Source of the DNA: Vulcanisaeta sp. JCM 14467
Lineage (GTDB): Archaea > Thermoproteota > Thermoprotei > Thermoproteales > Thermocladiaceae
DNA: 64,000 nt
Assembly (NCBI RefSeq): GCF_001316245.1
Contig: NZ_BBDM01000006.1
Span: 1-64,000 of the forward strand
Direction: 5' to 3'
The notes beneath the pieces were generated by a model. That model saw nothing but the letters and a program-made list of their open reading frames with translations. It was not told where the DNA came from and did no database searches. Positions 1-8,650 of the stretch are shown here, piece after piece. A program made the position numbers and the translations under genes. Every line of letters begins with the position of its first letter. The first letter of the stretch is position 1.

Positions 1-616
1 ATAGTGAGTAGCTTATGTACCTAAGCCACGTTGGTAGTACGGAAATTGGGAACACAACCCCACCCAGTAGGTTCGAGGCCACCGAGGTGAATAGGGCTAC
101 GGGGTTTCCCTGCTTAACAATCAGCACGACGGCACCCGCGATCAGGTTTAACCCAATTATTGACGCCAGATAAAGTATTAGGAATACGGCCGTGGTGAGC
201 ATATTTACCCTATACGATATGCCGAGCCCAAGCCCTATCAATAGGACCGTGACCGCACTTATTGAGTTAATCACCAGGCCCCACACGGTACTATACATCA
301 TAAGAGTCATGGGCCTCAGGGGTGCCGCTATTAGGTACTCCAGGGTTCCAATGAGCTCCTCATTCCTAATACGGCCCGCCAGTGTCGTTACTGATGCGGA
401 GAAGTAGCCCTGGAATGCCGTGCCGATTACCATGAATGCCGTGTAGTCCCTAATCATGCCTAACCTCCCAAAACCGAGGGTAACACCAATGAAGAAGTAT
501 ATGAATACGGGGATGACCCAGTTAATCATTGTAAGCACAACCTGCGTCCTGTACGAAACCCACATCTTCCAACCCCTAATCACGACGAAGCTGTAAAGCC
601 TATCAATGATGCCCAT
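1..616 (-). CDS. ABC-2 type transporter permease, partial (C-terminus beyond window)
   Basis: The minus strand is open from an ATG at 616 to the left edge, giving about 205 residues of a hydrophobic protein with a short cytoplasmic N-terminus (MGIIDRLYSFVVIRGWK) followed by at least five membrane segments. The stretch EELIGTLEYLIAAPLRP is typical of ABC-2 exporter permeases. The ATG shares its A with the TGA of the upstream ATPase gene (TGATG at 614-618), so the two are translationally coupled and form one exporter. The substrate cannot be told from sequence. The C-terminal membrane segments lie outside the window. Confident in family; the function is inferred. Confidence 0.85.
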   Translation of the reverse strand, partial: MGIIDRLYSFVVIRGWKMWVSYRTQVVLTMINWVIPVFIYFFIGVTLGFGRLGMIRDYTAFMVIGTAFQGYFSASVTTLAGRIRNEELIGTLEYLIAAPLRPMTLMMYSTVWGLVINSISAVTVLLIGLGLGISYRVNMLTTAVFLILYLASIIGLNLIAGAVVLIVKQGNPVALFTSVASNLLGGVVFPISVLPTWLRYISYSL

Positions 617-1575
617 CACAACCACCCCTCCCTCCTCCTCCTCATTATCCTCTCCATCCTCCTGGCATTACCCTCGGCAACCGCAACCTCAACATCAATG
701 TCCAAAACCCTAACCCTACCATCATACATAGCCAACCTACTCATCAACTCATTAAACCTATCCATAGTCGTCACAACGACATACTCATCACCACCAACAC
801 GCTCCACATTAAAGCCGCCTAACCCATCCACCGAGCCCTTAACGAGCACCTTAACCACCTTAAGGGCAGGCGCCTCATTCAGGATACGCCTATTTATGTA
901 CACCACCATGTCGGCCAACTCAATCTCCTGAGGATCGTGGGAGGCGAGGATCACCGTCTTCCTACCCCTAAGGCTCCTAATGAAACTGAGTATGTTATGC
1001 TTAGCATCAACATCTATACCACTCGTCGGCTCATCAAGCAATAACACGTCCGGGTCATGCATCAACGCCCTAGCAATCTCCAACCTCCTCATCATGCCCG
1101 TACTATACGTGGCAACCCAATCACTCGCCCTATTGCTAAGCCCCAACTCATCGAGTAACTCCCTAGCCCTCGCCCTAGCCTCCCTAAGCGACAAGCCATA
1201 CAACGTGCCGAAGAAGACCAGGTTATCCATGGCCGTCAACCTCCAGTAAACGCCCCTATCCATGGGCGTCATGAAGCCAACCCTCCTCTTAGCCTTAACA
1301 TCCAACGCATCAAAACCATGCACTAGAACCCTACCCCCATCAGGAACAAGTATGCCAGCCGCAAGCCTAAGCATAGTCGTCTTACCAGCACCATTAGGAC
1401 CAACAAGCACCACAATCCTACCCTCAGGAACCTCGAGACAAACATCCTCCACAGCCACAACACGCCCAAACACCTTAGTAACATGATCATAAACAACCGC
1501 AGACACAAAGCCGTTATCGAAAACAACATTAATAACACTTTCTCCCCATACACCCAGGAACAAGCAACAACACAA
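616..1575 (-). CDS. ABC transporter ATP-binding protein (ABC-2 exporter type)
   Basis: This is the ATPase of a two-gene exporter with the downstream permease. Walker A GPNGAGKTT lies at residues 59-67, a divergent signature STGMM replaces LSGGQ, and Walker B is VLLLDEPTSGID. The H-loop is in ILASHDPQE, and a C-terminal regulatory extension of about 100 residues follows the nucleotide-binding domain, as in drug or polysaccharide exporter ATPases. The first 23 residues from the TTG at 1575 are not ABC-like; a GTG at 1506 (VSAVVYDHVTKVFG) gives the usual domain start, so the true start is uncertain. An A/T-rich promoter-like stretch lies at about 1628-1640 on this strand. Confidence 0.9.
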   Translation of the reverse strand: MCCCLFLGVWGESVINVVFDNGFVSAVVYDHVTKVFGRVVAVEDVCLEVPEGRIVVLVGPNGAGKTTMLRLAAGILVPDGGRVLVHGFDALDVKAKRRVGFMTPMDRGVYWRLTAMDNLVFFGTLYGLSLREARARARELLDELGLSNRASDWVATYSTGMMRRLEIARALMHDPDVLLLDEPTSGIDVDAKHNILSFIRSLRGRKTVILASHDPQEIELADMVVYINRRILNEAPALKVVKVLVKGSVDGLGGFNVERVGGDEYVVVTTMDRFNELMSRLAMYDGRVRVLDIDVEVAVAEGNARRMERIMRRRREGWL

Positions 1576-1750
1576 AACACCTCGCCACTAAATGACCAAT
1601 AACGCACTCTAAAATTAATCCATAGAAATATTAAACACGCCTCATAAAGAATGTGGAGAGAAGCCTAGGAATAAAAGGAATTGATCAAACCATTACAAGA
1701 CTACGACCGATTTAAACAAATAATTGCGAACATGATGATAGTGGAAAAGT

Positions 1751-1757
1751 TTTAAAT
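1751..1757 (+). promoter_or_regulatory. TATA box of tRNA-Leu
   Basis: TTTAAAT preceded by AAAAG lies about 28 bases before the first base of tRNA-Leu, the normal archaeal TATA to start-site distance. Confidence 0.6.
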
Positions 1758-1781
1758 CGCTGTTAATGAACTGTTGAGCTG

Positions 1782-1867
1782 GCGGGGGTGCCCGAGCCAG
1801 GTCAAAGGGGACGGGTTGAGGTCCCGTTGGCGAAGGCTGCGTGGGTTCAAATCCCACCCCCGCACCA
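1782..1867 (+). tRNA. tRNA-Leu (anticodon GAG), CCA encoded
   Basis: Class II tRNA. The anticodon stem ACGGG/CCCGT encloses loop TTGAGGT with anticodon GAG at 1818-1820. There is a long variable arm (1828-1840), T-arm GTGGG-TTCAAAT-CCCAC, discriminator A and an encoded CCA (1865-1867). No intron. Oddity: the 5' acceptor strand is GCGGGGG (7 nt), but after the T stem only CCCCGC (6 nt) remains, so the seventh pair cannot form. One C appears to be missing from the C run at 1857-1861, the same type of defect seen in many protein genes here. Confidence 0.93.
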
Positions 1868-2031
1868 AAACTTATAGCCATCATTATTATTCTAATGCTA
1901 TATACTTTATAAAGTTAATTTAATGCATTATTTATTGTTACAGTACTTTTATTTATTATCTAAGGAGTATCGTGATTTAATAATATTTTAACTTTAATTT
2001 ATGCATATAATATTTAAAAGTTCTCAAAGAA

Positions 2032-2377
2032 TGTTATCTTGAGGACCTTAGGCGCCTTAGGGAGACAATTAATAATGAGACAATGTCATCAAGTGGAGGT
2101 TGGCGTTGTTCACATACAGGAGGTTGCAACACGCAATCATTGCCAAGCCAATTAAGTATGGAGTATCAGTAATATTTGTGAATCCTAAGAATACATCAAC
2201 AAATGCCCAAGATACAGCTCCAAGCTAGCCTACGTTCATAGGCTAGCAATTTATGAAAACTGTGGCTTCGTAAGGGACAGAAATTCTATTGGAACCTTAA
2301 ATCTGGTTAAGGACAGTACAGGCGTATGCGGAGAAGCCAGGACCGACAGAGCAGGGGAATGGGGAATGAGGGGATGA
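2032..2377 (+). pseudogene. Decayed IS200/IS605-type TnpB (OrfB) C-terminal remnant
   Basis: Read across two single-base shifts (near 2092 and 2207), this gives the C-terminal third of TnpB: DLRRLRETINNETMSS, then WRLALFTYRRLQHAII, YGVSVIFVNPKNTST, a zinc-ribbon region, and VRDRNSIGTLNLV, which carries the last RuvC aspartate. TnpB is the RNA-guided nuclease of IS605-family elements. The zinc ribbon is damaged: CPRY instead of CPxC and YENC instead of CxxC, each explained by one G-to-A change. The N-terminal two thirds are absent, and no TnpA is nearby. Translation in the same frame stays open after the TGA for another 38 codons (to 2494). It lies 165 bases downstream of tRNA-Leu. The flanking 1868-2030 is A/T-rich with no gene. 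Confidence 0.8.
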
Positions 2378-2502
2378 AGGAAAGTAATCAGAAGTGTTCA
2401 AAAGCGATTAAAAGCATCACTCGGATCTGAACTCTTCGGCATAATAGTGATACCACTCATCTACGCACCAGCCAAGAGAATTGTGCAGGCTTAAAAACGT
2501 TC

Positions 2503-3144
2503 CTAAGTATTTCCTTGGTCAAAATTACCGATATTATCTTCTATCCTTGGGAGTAAATGAATCCTCTCCTGGAGTTTTACGTAAATCCTGATCCAATTAA
2601 TTTTAAACACCACGAAGGCCAGCGCGGTGAATATGACTGCCATAATCACTTGAAATGTTGAGAGACCCATGCTTGGCCTTAATACGCCGTATAGTGATGA
2701 GAAGAGGAGTAGCTCTATTGGTATTTCCACGGAGCTCTTTATTAACTTACCAATGAGTATGTAGGCATTTAACCTCAGTGGGTTTATCAAGGCAGCCCCA
2801 GCACCTATGTATAGGTAATCATCAAGAGGTAGCCCAGGCAATGCGGCTAATATTATTACCAATACCCAGAGCGGTGCTTTATTGGATAGGAGCATTATCA
2901 GCTTCACGGCACTGGTTTTGCCGAGAGGCCTCCTTAGTGCATAACCTAGGGCGTAGGATGCGTTTTTAGAAATTGAGGCACCAACCGCAGTCACAATTAT
3001 TACTAGGATTACGTACTGTATTGATGATTTAACATCCAGCAAGGTTAGTGAGGCGTATACTGTGTATGCCTCGCCGAAAAATGGTAGTGCGTTTCCTACG
3101 GAGCTTATGAGGAAGTCCATTATCAATATTGCTGTAATATTCAT
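2503..3144 (-). CDS. Polytopic membrane protein, possibly VTT/DedA-like
   Basis: 213 residues with about five to six hydrophobic segments and a basic C-terminal tail. The stretch LPGLPLDDYLYIGAGAALI and the re-entrant-looking N-terminal segment SSVGNALPFFGEAYTV recall the VTT (DedA/SNARE-associated) fold of membrane transport or lipid-scramblase proteins, but the similarity is weak and judged by eye. It starts 6 bases after the stop of the Lon-type protease gene on the same strand, so the two are probably co-transcribed. Substrate and role unknown. Confidence 0.55.
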   Translation of the reverse strand: MNITAILIMDFLISSVGNALPFFGEAYTVYASLTLLDVKSSIQYVILVIIVTAVGASISKNASYALGYALRRPLGKTSAVKLIMLLSNKAPLWVLVIILAALPGLPLDDYLYIGAGAALINPLRLNAYILIGKLIKSSVEIPIELLLFSSLYGVLRPSMGLSTFQVIMAVIFTALAFVVFKINWIRIYVKLQERIHLLPRIEDNIGNFDQGNT

Positions 3145-3150
3145 TTTAAT

Positions 3151-5076
3151 TCAGGGCTTAAGCGTGGTTGTTTTTAGGCTTTTTATTGAGAATACGGCGA
3201 TGCCCGCGGCAAGCGCTATTAATGCAATACCCACTGCCAGGGGTACTGCGTTGTAATTAATTGGTTGGTTGGATGCTATGTTCAACGTGGCGTTAGCAGT
3301 GCTATTAATGCTTATTGGTACTATACTTGATACTGTGAATGTTGTGCCGCATGAATTGGTTGATGAGGCTAGTTCATAAAGGGCTTGCGAGTATGAGGCT
3401 GCTAATTCATAGAGTTGTAGTGCGGCTGCCAGGTCATTTATGTTGCCGGTTGAGTTATACCTGGCTAGGTAGTAATTTCCGAAGTCTATGTACGATATGG
3501 CGAGCATTGGGAATAGGTTACAACCGTTCTCTGCTTCGTATGTGTTAAATACCGCTAACTTCTCCACATAATCCGTAATATTGACTAAGTACTGAGTGCT
3601 TACCTGCCCATTTATCACGGGTGTGAATAATATGTGTAGCATTGCATCATTGCTTGATATGACATCAAGGCTTTGCGCAAGTGCTAATGAGTAAAGCCCC
3701 CTTTGGTAGTTGTTTTGGGCCTCCTGAACCTCCTGCGTTATTGAGTTCATATTCTGGAGGAGACTTGATGCCCCCACAGCACTTGATAGTGAAAGTGTGT
3801 ATTCGGTTATTGATTGGGCATATACCAGGTACATGCTAGTCAATTCCTCTAAGTAGCTTTCCGAAATTGGCGCCCCACCCTTTATGGCATTTAATACCGC
3901 CAACCAATCACCCAGGGTTTCAATCCTAGCCTTAGCGTAGGCTAGATTACTTATCGCATCACTTATGTCATTGCTTGCCAGGTCCTGTGATACAGCACTT
4001 AATGACTGCTTAGCGTCAAAGATCCTATCGTAAATCCCAATTACTATGTCTATGTTCGCAGTCGTCACGTTATAGCGCTGAAGCACATCCTCATAGTACT
4101 GCAGCTCATTGTTTAATTGGTTTAGCAGGTTCTCTAACTGTGGCGTTGTGTAGTTCTGAAGTTCGTCCTGGTAATAATTAATCAGTGCCTGGAATCCTAG
4201 GCTGGCGGCTGTGTAGTACATGCCCTGGTTTGCGTAATTAATGGCTTCATTAACGTATCTTGAAACGTTGGGATCCGTGGAGTTTATAGCGCCTGTGCTC
4301 ACAATCCTATCATATATCCTCATCCATAGGAATTTCGTCACATTAACGTAGACCTGCGTCTTAAGTGCTTTGGCAGGTATTGAAGGTATTGACATGTTAA
4401 CGCCAGTGAAGTAGTAGATGGCTTGTCTAACGTCCATTACAGGTATAACGTCAACACCGAGGCTCTTACCATAACTTATTAAGTCAATCACCTGACCACT
4501 ACTGGTCTGGTATATCTGCTGACCATACGGTATTAGCACCACTTCATAACCCTCCTGGGCAGCCGCCTTAATCTTAGTGGGTAAACCACCCACAGGCCCT
4601 ATCGAGCCATCAGGCAGTATCATGCCCGTCATCGTAACATCAGGACTTAAGGTATGGTTTGTTATTAACGCCCACATTGCGACCGTCATATAACCACTCG
4701 CTGATGGTCCACCGATCTCTAGCGTCGTTGGTTCAACATTTATTAAGAAGTTATATTCATTGAATGGCTGATTGGCTAAGTAGGTAGCGACTAGAGCGGC
4801 TATTTGTGATGATGATAGGAATGTGCCACTCTCGGCCGTTGGTAGTGGGCTTGATGCTACGTATACGTAGCCAGTGCCTGGTTTCATGGCCGTTATTGTA
4901 ATGTTTATTACGGCACCGCTATTATTTGATGACACAGCTAGTGCATGTATAGTTATTGACCTAGTGTATACGACTAATTGCTGCCACTCCTCTGCTAATG
5001 CAAGTACGAATGTGCTTAATGCTAGGGCTAGGGCCAATAGTACTATGGCACTTAGTAATTTATTACGACTCACCAT
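3151..5076 (-). CDS. Membrane-anchored extracytoplasmic Lon-type (S16) protease
   Basis: 641 residues. A signal peptide or N-terminal anchor covers residues 6-28, followed by a Lon proteolytic domain (about 35-225) without any AAA+ ATPase domain. The Ser-Lys dyad of family S16 is visible as GGPSAS (Ser125) and GGLPTK (Lys168), with the 43-residue spacing of E. coli Lon. Residues about 240-560 are helical with Asn/Gln/Tyr-rich repeats, resembling a TPR-like or coiled scaffold, and a single membrane segment lies at about 613-632 before a short basic tail. Topology implies a protease facing the cell exterior, held at both ends. An A/T-rich TATA-like stretch at about 5100-5109 suggests a leaderless start at 5076. 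Family assignment confident; substrates unknown. Confidence 0.85.
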   Translation of the reverse strand: MVSRNKLLSAIVLLALALALSTFVLALAEEWQQLVVYTRSITIHALAVSSNNSGAVINITITAMKPGTGYVYVASSPLPTAESGTFLSSSQIAALVATYLANQPFNEYNFLINVEPTTLEIGGPSASGYMTVAMWALITNHTLSPDVTMTGMILPDGSIGPVGGLPTKIKAAAQEGYEVVLIPYGQQIYQTSSGQVIDLISYGKSLGVDVIPVMDVRQAIYYFTGVNMSIPSIPAKALKTQVYVNVTKFLWMRIYDRIVSTGAINSTDPNVSRYVNEAINYANQGMYYTAASLGFQALINYYQDELQNYTTPQLENLLNQLNNELQYYEDVLQRYNVTTANIDIVIGIYDRIFDAKQSLSAVSQDLASNDISDAISNLAYAKARIETLGDWLAVLNAIKGGAPISESYLEELTSMYLVYAQSITEYTLSLSSAVGASSLLQNMNSITQEVQEAQNNYQRGLYSLALAQSLDVISSNDAMLHILFTPVINGQVSTQYLVNITDYVEKLAVFNTYEAENGCNLFPMLAISYIDFGNYYLARYNSTGNINDLAAALQLYELAASYSQALYELASSTNSCGTTFTVSSIVPISINSTANATLNIASNQPINYNAVPLAVGIALIALAAGIAVFSIKSLKTTTLKP

Positions 5077-5171
5077 ACAAGGTGGTGGCGATGACTTAAT
5101 TAATAAAGCTTACACACTCTGTCAGGTTAAGTCGTTGTTTGATCAGAAATAATTTTCATGGGAAAACCTCC

Positions 5172-6113
5172 TTATGCCAGTAATGACATTAACACGGCCT
5201 TAGCCGTATGCAACCTATTCTCTGCCTGGTCCCAAACAACGCTTTGCGGCCCGTCAATGACATCATCAGTCACCTCCTCACCCCTATGGGCAGGTAAACA
5301 ATGCATAAACACCGCCTGAGGGCTTGCCCTCCTCATAACCTCCGCATTGACTTGATACGGCCTAAAGACCTTCCTCCTCTCCTCAGCCTCAGCCTCCATA
5401 CCCATGCTAACCCACACGTCTGTGTACACCGCGTCCACGCCCCTGACATCCTCAATATTATCACTAATCACTATGTTAGCCCCAGTCCTCCTAACATCCT
5501 CAGTCAGTTGCTCCGCAAACTTAGTGGGCCAGTACTTCTTCGGCGCTATTATCCTAACCTCCCAACCAAGTTTGGCGCCTATTATCATTAGGGAGTGTGC
5601 CATGTTGTTGTCGCCATCGCCGATGAAGGCTAGTTTCAAACCCTCAAGCCTACCCTTAACCTCCCATAGTGTCAGGGCATCAGCCAAAACCTGCAGTGGA
5701 TGTTCCTGATCGCTGAGGGCATTTATTACAGGGACCACGGCGTATTTCGCCATCTCGATTAATGACTCGTGCTTATACACCCTAGCCGCAATTGCGTCAA
5801 CGAACCTATCCACAACCCTCGCTGTATCAGCTATGGTCTCACCACGACCAAGCTGAAGCTCCTGTGGGTTTGAGTAAATCACGTGCATTCCCAACTGCGT
5901 TGCTGCAACATCAAGGCTTACCCTGGTCCTTGTACTCGGCTTCTCAAATATCATGAGTAGGGTCCTACCCCTCAATACATCGCTATGCCGCTCACCCTGG
6001 TAATACCGTGACTTAAGATCCCTGGATAGCCCCAGTAGGTACTTTATCTCATCTGTTGTGTAGTCCATGAGTGTTATGAAGTCCCTACCCCTAAGTGACT
6101 TTACGTTAGTCAC
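5172..6113 (-). CDS. argF: Ornithine carbamoyltransferase
   Basis: Converts ornithine and carbamoyl phosphate to citrulline in arginine synthesis. The carbamoyl-phosphate motif STRTR, the motif DQEHPLQ, and the ornithine-loop HCLPAHRGEE near the C-terminus are all present, and the length (about 313 residues) matches the family. I chose the GTG at 6113 (VTNVKSLRGRDFITLMDYT) because the 14 codons upstream are hydrophobic, not family-like, and would enter the divergent promoter of top6A. No other arginine gene is visible in the window. Confidence 0.93.
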   Translation of the reverse strand: MTNVKSLRGRDFITLMDYTTDEIKYLLGLSRDLKSRYYQGERHSDVLRGRTLLMIFEKPSTRTRVSLDVAATQLGMHVIYSNPQELQLGRGETIADTARVVDRFVDAIAARVYKHESLIEMAKYAVVPVINALSDQEHPLQVLADALTLWEVKGRLEGLKLAFIGDGDNNMAHSLMIIGAKLGWEVRIIAPKKYWPTKFAEQLTEDVRRTGANIVISDNIEDVRGVDAVYTDVWVSMGMEAEAEERRKVFRPYQVNAEVMRRASPQAVFMHCLPAHRGEEVTDDVIDGPQSVVWDQAENRLHTAKAVLMSLLA

Positions 6114-6186
6114 GGTAATTAAAAACAGGATTAGAGTATTAAAGCATGACCTCATGGCGCTAAGTTTTTATAGCGAGCGCTCTGTC

Positions 6187-7302
6187 ATGAGCGTGGCTAA
6201 GAGCAGGGATGAGGTACTTAAGGCCCTTGAGGATTGGGGCAATTCCGTGACAAACACCATACTTAATAATGAGGAACCAATACTCGAGATACCATCGAGA
6301 ACCTTGAGCAACACCATTTGGGACTCGAAGAGGAAGATGCTCGTGTTGGGCCCGGAGAAGTTGAGGAGGAGGTTCCTGGACCTTAAGGAATCCAAGAGGT
6401 TCATGCAGACAATACTAATGCTTAGGCTAATAGTCCAGGCCATTAGAGAGGGTGTTTACCCAACAATAAGGGACTTGTACTACAATGGTAAGCATACCAT
6501 GGAGTTTAAGGCGGACATAATTAATAAGGTTATTAGGGAGAATACGTGGGATGAGCAGTCGGAGTCCAACGCGGTCATTGAGGATATTGAGGTTGCCACA
6601 GGAATACTCAGGGAGGAGATGGGGCTTTCGGCAGATGTTAAGGGTAAAGTCGTGGGACCAATAATTGTTAGGTCCAAGGGCTTCGAGATAGATGCCACGA
6701 AGCTTGGCGATACCGCATTAAGCCTTCCGCCAAATCCTGATGATCTCGAAATTGTTAAGGTTGAGGCAAATTACGTACTCGTTATTGAGAAGGACGCAAT
6801 ATTCCAGAGACTTAACAGGGAGGGTTTCTGGAAGAGGGAGAGTTGCTTGTTGGTCACTGCGAAGGGTATGCCTGATAGGGCGACGAGGAGGTTCATAAGG
6901 AGACTTAATGAGGAGTATGGATTGCCAGTCTATGTACTAACTGATGGTGACCCATACGGCTGGTACATATACAGCGTCTATAAGAGCGGCTCAATAAAGC
7001 TTAGCTACGAGAGTGATAGGCTAGCGACCCCCGAGGCTAAGTTCGTCGGTGTCACGGCGACGGACATAAGGACTTACAAGATTAGTGATGAGTATGTTAT
7101 AAAGGCCACGGATAGGGACCTAAAGAGGGCTCAGGAACTACTTAGGTATCCCTGGTTTCAGAGCGATCACTGGAAGAAGGAGATTGAGCTGTTCCTAAGG
7201 ACGAAGAAGAAGGTGGAGATTGAGGCCCTTTCGACACACGGTCTCAGGTTCCTCCATGACTACCTACTTGATAAAATCCATGGTAATAAGTTCATTGATT
7301 AG
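6187..7302 (+). CDS. top6A: DNA topoisomerase VI subunit A (Spo11-like)
   Basis: Catalytic subunit of the type IIB topoisomerase, which relaxes supercoils by transient double-strand breaks. The winged-helix region ends in TIRDLYYNGKH with the active tyrosine (Y98 or Y99), and the Toprim domain has the acidic motif VLTDGDPYGW and an upstream glutamate in VLVIEKDAIF. The length of 371 residues is normal. The ATG at 6187 is preferred over upstream in-frame starts because of the A/T-rich element TAAGTTTTTATAG at about 6158-6170, which gives a leaderless transcript. The partner subunit B is not in this window, unlike the adjacent top6B-top6A order of many archaea. Confidence 0.93.
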   Translation: MSVAKSRDEVLKALEDWGNSVTNTILNNEEPILEIPSRTLSNTIWDSKRKMLVLGPEKLRRRFLDLKESKRFMQTILMLRLIVQAIREGVYPTIRDLYYNGKHTMEFKADIINKVIRENTWDEQSESNAVIEDIEVATGILREEMGLSADVKGKVVGPIIVRSKGFEIDATKLGDTALSLPPNPDDLEIVKVEANYVLVIEKDAIFQRLNREGFWKRESCLLVTAKGMPDRATRRFIRRLNEEYGLPVYVLTDGDPYGWYIYSVYKSGSIKLSYESDRLATPEAKFVGVTATDIRTYKISDEYVIKATDRDLKRAQELLRYPWFQSDHWKKEIELFLRTKKKVEIEALSTHGLRFLHDYLLDKIHGNKFID

Positions 7303-7326
7303 AAATGATTACTTCAGGAATAATGA

Positions 7327-7336
7327 TTTTAAAAGC
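7327..7336 (+). promoter_or_regulatory. TATA box of moaA
   Basis: TTTTAAAAG lies about 27 bases before the moaA ATG, implying a leaderless or near-leaderless transcript. Confidence 0.5.
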
Positions 7337-7357
7337 GCAATTAAATAACGCCATATA

Positions 7358-8284
7358 ATGCTAATTGACAATTACGGAAGGCCCTGGCTTAAGCTTAGGA
7401 TCGCTGTCAACAGCGTATGTAATTACAGATGCATCTTCTGTCACTTTGAGGGTCAGGGAAGGTTCTTAAGCAGGGAGTTGAGTGCGGAGGATATTGGTTT
7501 CGTAGTCTCCGTAGCTAAGGAGCTTGGCGTAGATGATTTCAAGATAACGGGCGGTGAACCACTGCTTCGTAAGGACATTGTTGAGGTCGTTGACGAGGTT
7601 AATAAGGTTGGTCCTCGGGACCTCTCATTAACGACCAATGGTTATCTACTCGACTTATACGCCGAGGACTTACTCTCCCATGGACTACGTAGATTAAACA
7701 TTTCACTCCACTCCCTGGATCGCAGGAAGTACAAGTTCATAACAGGTGTCGACGCCCTGGATAAGGTCCTCGAGAACATAGACTATGTTAGTGGCCTGGG
7801 CTTTAAGCAGATAAAATTGAACATGGTTGTACTAAGGGGGTTGAACACCGACGAGATACCAATGATGATTAGGTTTGCGGCTAAGTACGGCTTCGTACTA
7901 CAACTAATAGAATTAATGCCTATGGGTGACGGCTTCCCTGTATTCGCCAGGTACTATGATGACCTGAACGACGTAATTAATTGGTTGAATAAACACGGTA
8001 AGTTACTAGGGACTAGGAAGGACCTCCACAATAGGCCTATTTACGAGGTTGATGGTGTCAAGGTCGAGATCGTTAAGAATTATAATAACCCAACCTTCTG
8101 CGCAGGTTGCACGACAATGAGACTCACCAGCGATGGCAGGTTAAAGACCTGCCTATACAAGGAGCCCGTGGTTGACTTGTGGCCGTACATAAGGGCTAGG
8201 GATAGGGAGGGCTTGATGAAGGCAATGATATATGCCAACTCATTAAGGAGACCCAACTTCGTGGAGGTTCATCCGGTGATTTGA
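7358..8284 (+). CDS. moaA: GTP 3',8-cyclase MoaA (radical SAM, molybdopterin synthesis)
   Basis: First step of molybdenum/tungsten cofactor synthesis. The N-terminal radical SAM cluster motif is CNYRCIFC (CxxxCxxC), followed by the SAM-contacting ITGGEPLLR. The C-terminal second cluster is FCAGCTTMRLTSDG with a further Cys in KTCLY. Length 308 residues, slightly shorter than bacterial MoaA, as usual in archaea. It has its own promoter and no MoaC or other moa gene nearby. Thermoproteales use many tungsten/molybdenum oxidoreductases, which fits. High confidence. Confidence 0.93.
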   Translation: MLIDNYGRPWLKLRIAVNSVCNYRCIFCHFEGQGRFLSRELSAEDIGFVVSVAKELGVDDFKITGGEPLLRKDIVEVVDEVNKVGPRDLSLTTNGYLLDLYAEDLLSHGLRRLNISLHSLDRRKYKFITGVDALDKVLENIDYVSGLGFKQIKLNMVVLRGLNTDEIPMMIRFAAKYGFVLQLIELMPMGDGFPVFARYYDDLNDVINWLNKHGKLLGTRKDLHNRPIYEVDGVKVEIVKNYNNPTFCAGCTTMRLTSDGRLKTCLYKEPVVDLWPYIRARDREGLMKAMIYANSLRRPNFVEVHPVI

Positions 8285-8296
8285 GTAGGATAAGGA

Positions 8297-8650
8297 TTAA
8301 GGTGCGTGTCGGGAATCTTGCGTTTTGACGCTACGCCTTATTACGTATTTAATACCCCTATAGTTGCTCGTGAGCGTTATGGTTATTTCAATAGGGTTTA
8401 AAGCCCTTATGAACTCACTCATTAATTCATTAATTAAGTCCTCATGGTAAATAACCCTATTCCTAAACCCGTCCAGGTATTCCCTAAGGCTGCTCAATTC
8501 CGCATAGATGCAATGGTTATTTTGGCATGATGGTTTATAATCAACCTCAAGAACGTAATTGTCAATGCTATGGTCCACTGGGCATATTGCCGTGAGTGTT
8601 GTCTCGAGGTGTACGTGGTCGACAGGCCCTGCCCTCACTACCCTTATCAT
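8297..8650 (-). CDS. QueF-like archaeosine synthase (preQ0-tRNA amidinotransferase type)
   Basis: A single T-fold protein of 117 residues related to QueF nitrile reductase. The catalytic pair of the family is present: Cys in ICPVDHSID and Asp seven residues later. The second signature FRNRVIYHED matches the QueF substrate/fold motif. In Crenarchaeota lacking a full ArcS, such short QueF-L proteins form archaeosine at tRNA position 15 from preQ0 using ammonia rather than reducing the nitrile. It is the last gene of a three-gene minus-strand group, and its ATG overlaps the upstream stop (TAATG). QueF-L versus true QueF is inferred from the host lineage and short length. Confidence 0.8.
   Translation of the reverse strand: MIRVVRAGPVDHVHLETTLTAICPVDHSIDNYVLEVDYKPSCQNNHCIYAELSSLREYLDGFRNRVIYHEDLINELMSEFIRALNPIEITITLTSNYRGIKYVIRRSVKTQDSRHAP

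Noticed and set aside
1693-1884. Minus-strand ORF of 63 codons over tRNA-Leu
   Set aside because: It overlaps the tRNA, has no family pattern, and contains the reverse complement of the tRNA.
2224-2247. Perfect 9-base inverted repeat (GCTAGCCTA / TAGGCTAGC) with a 6-base loop
   Set aside because: It lies in the TnpB zinc-ribbon codons (SKLAYVHRLA) and is explained by codon composition; no flanking T-run or second copy was found.
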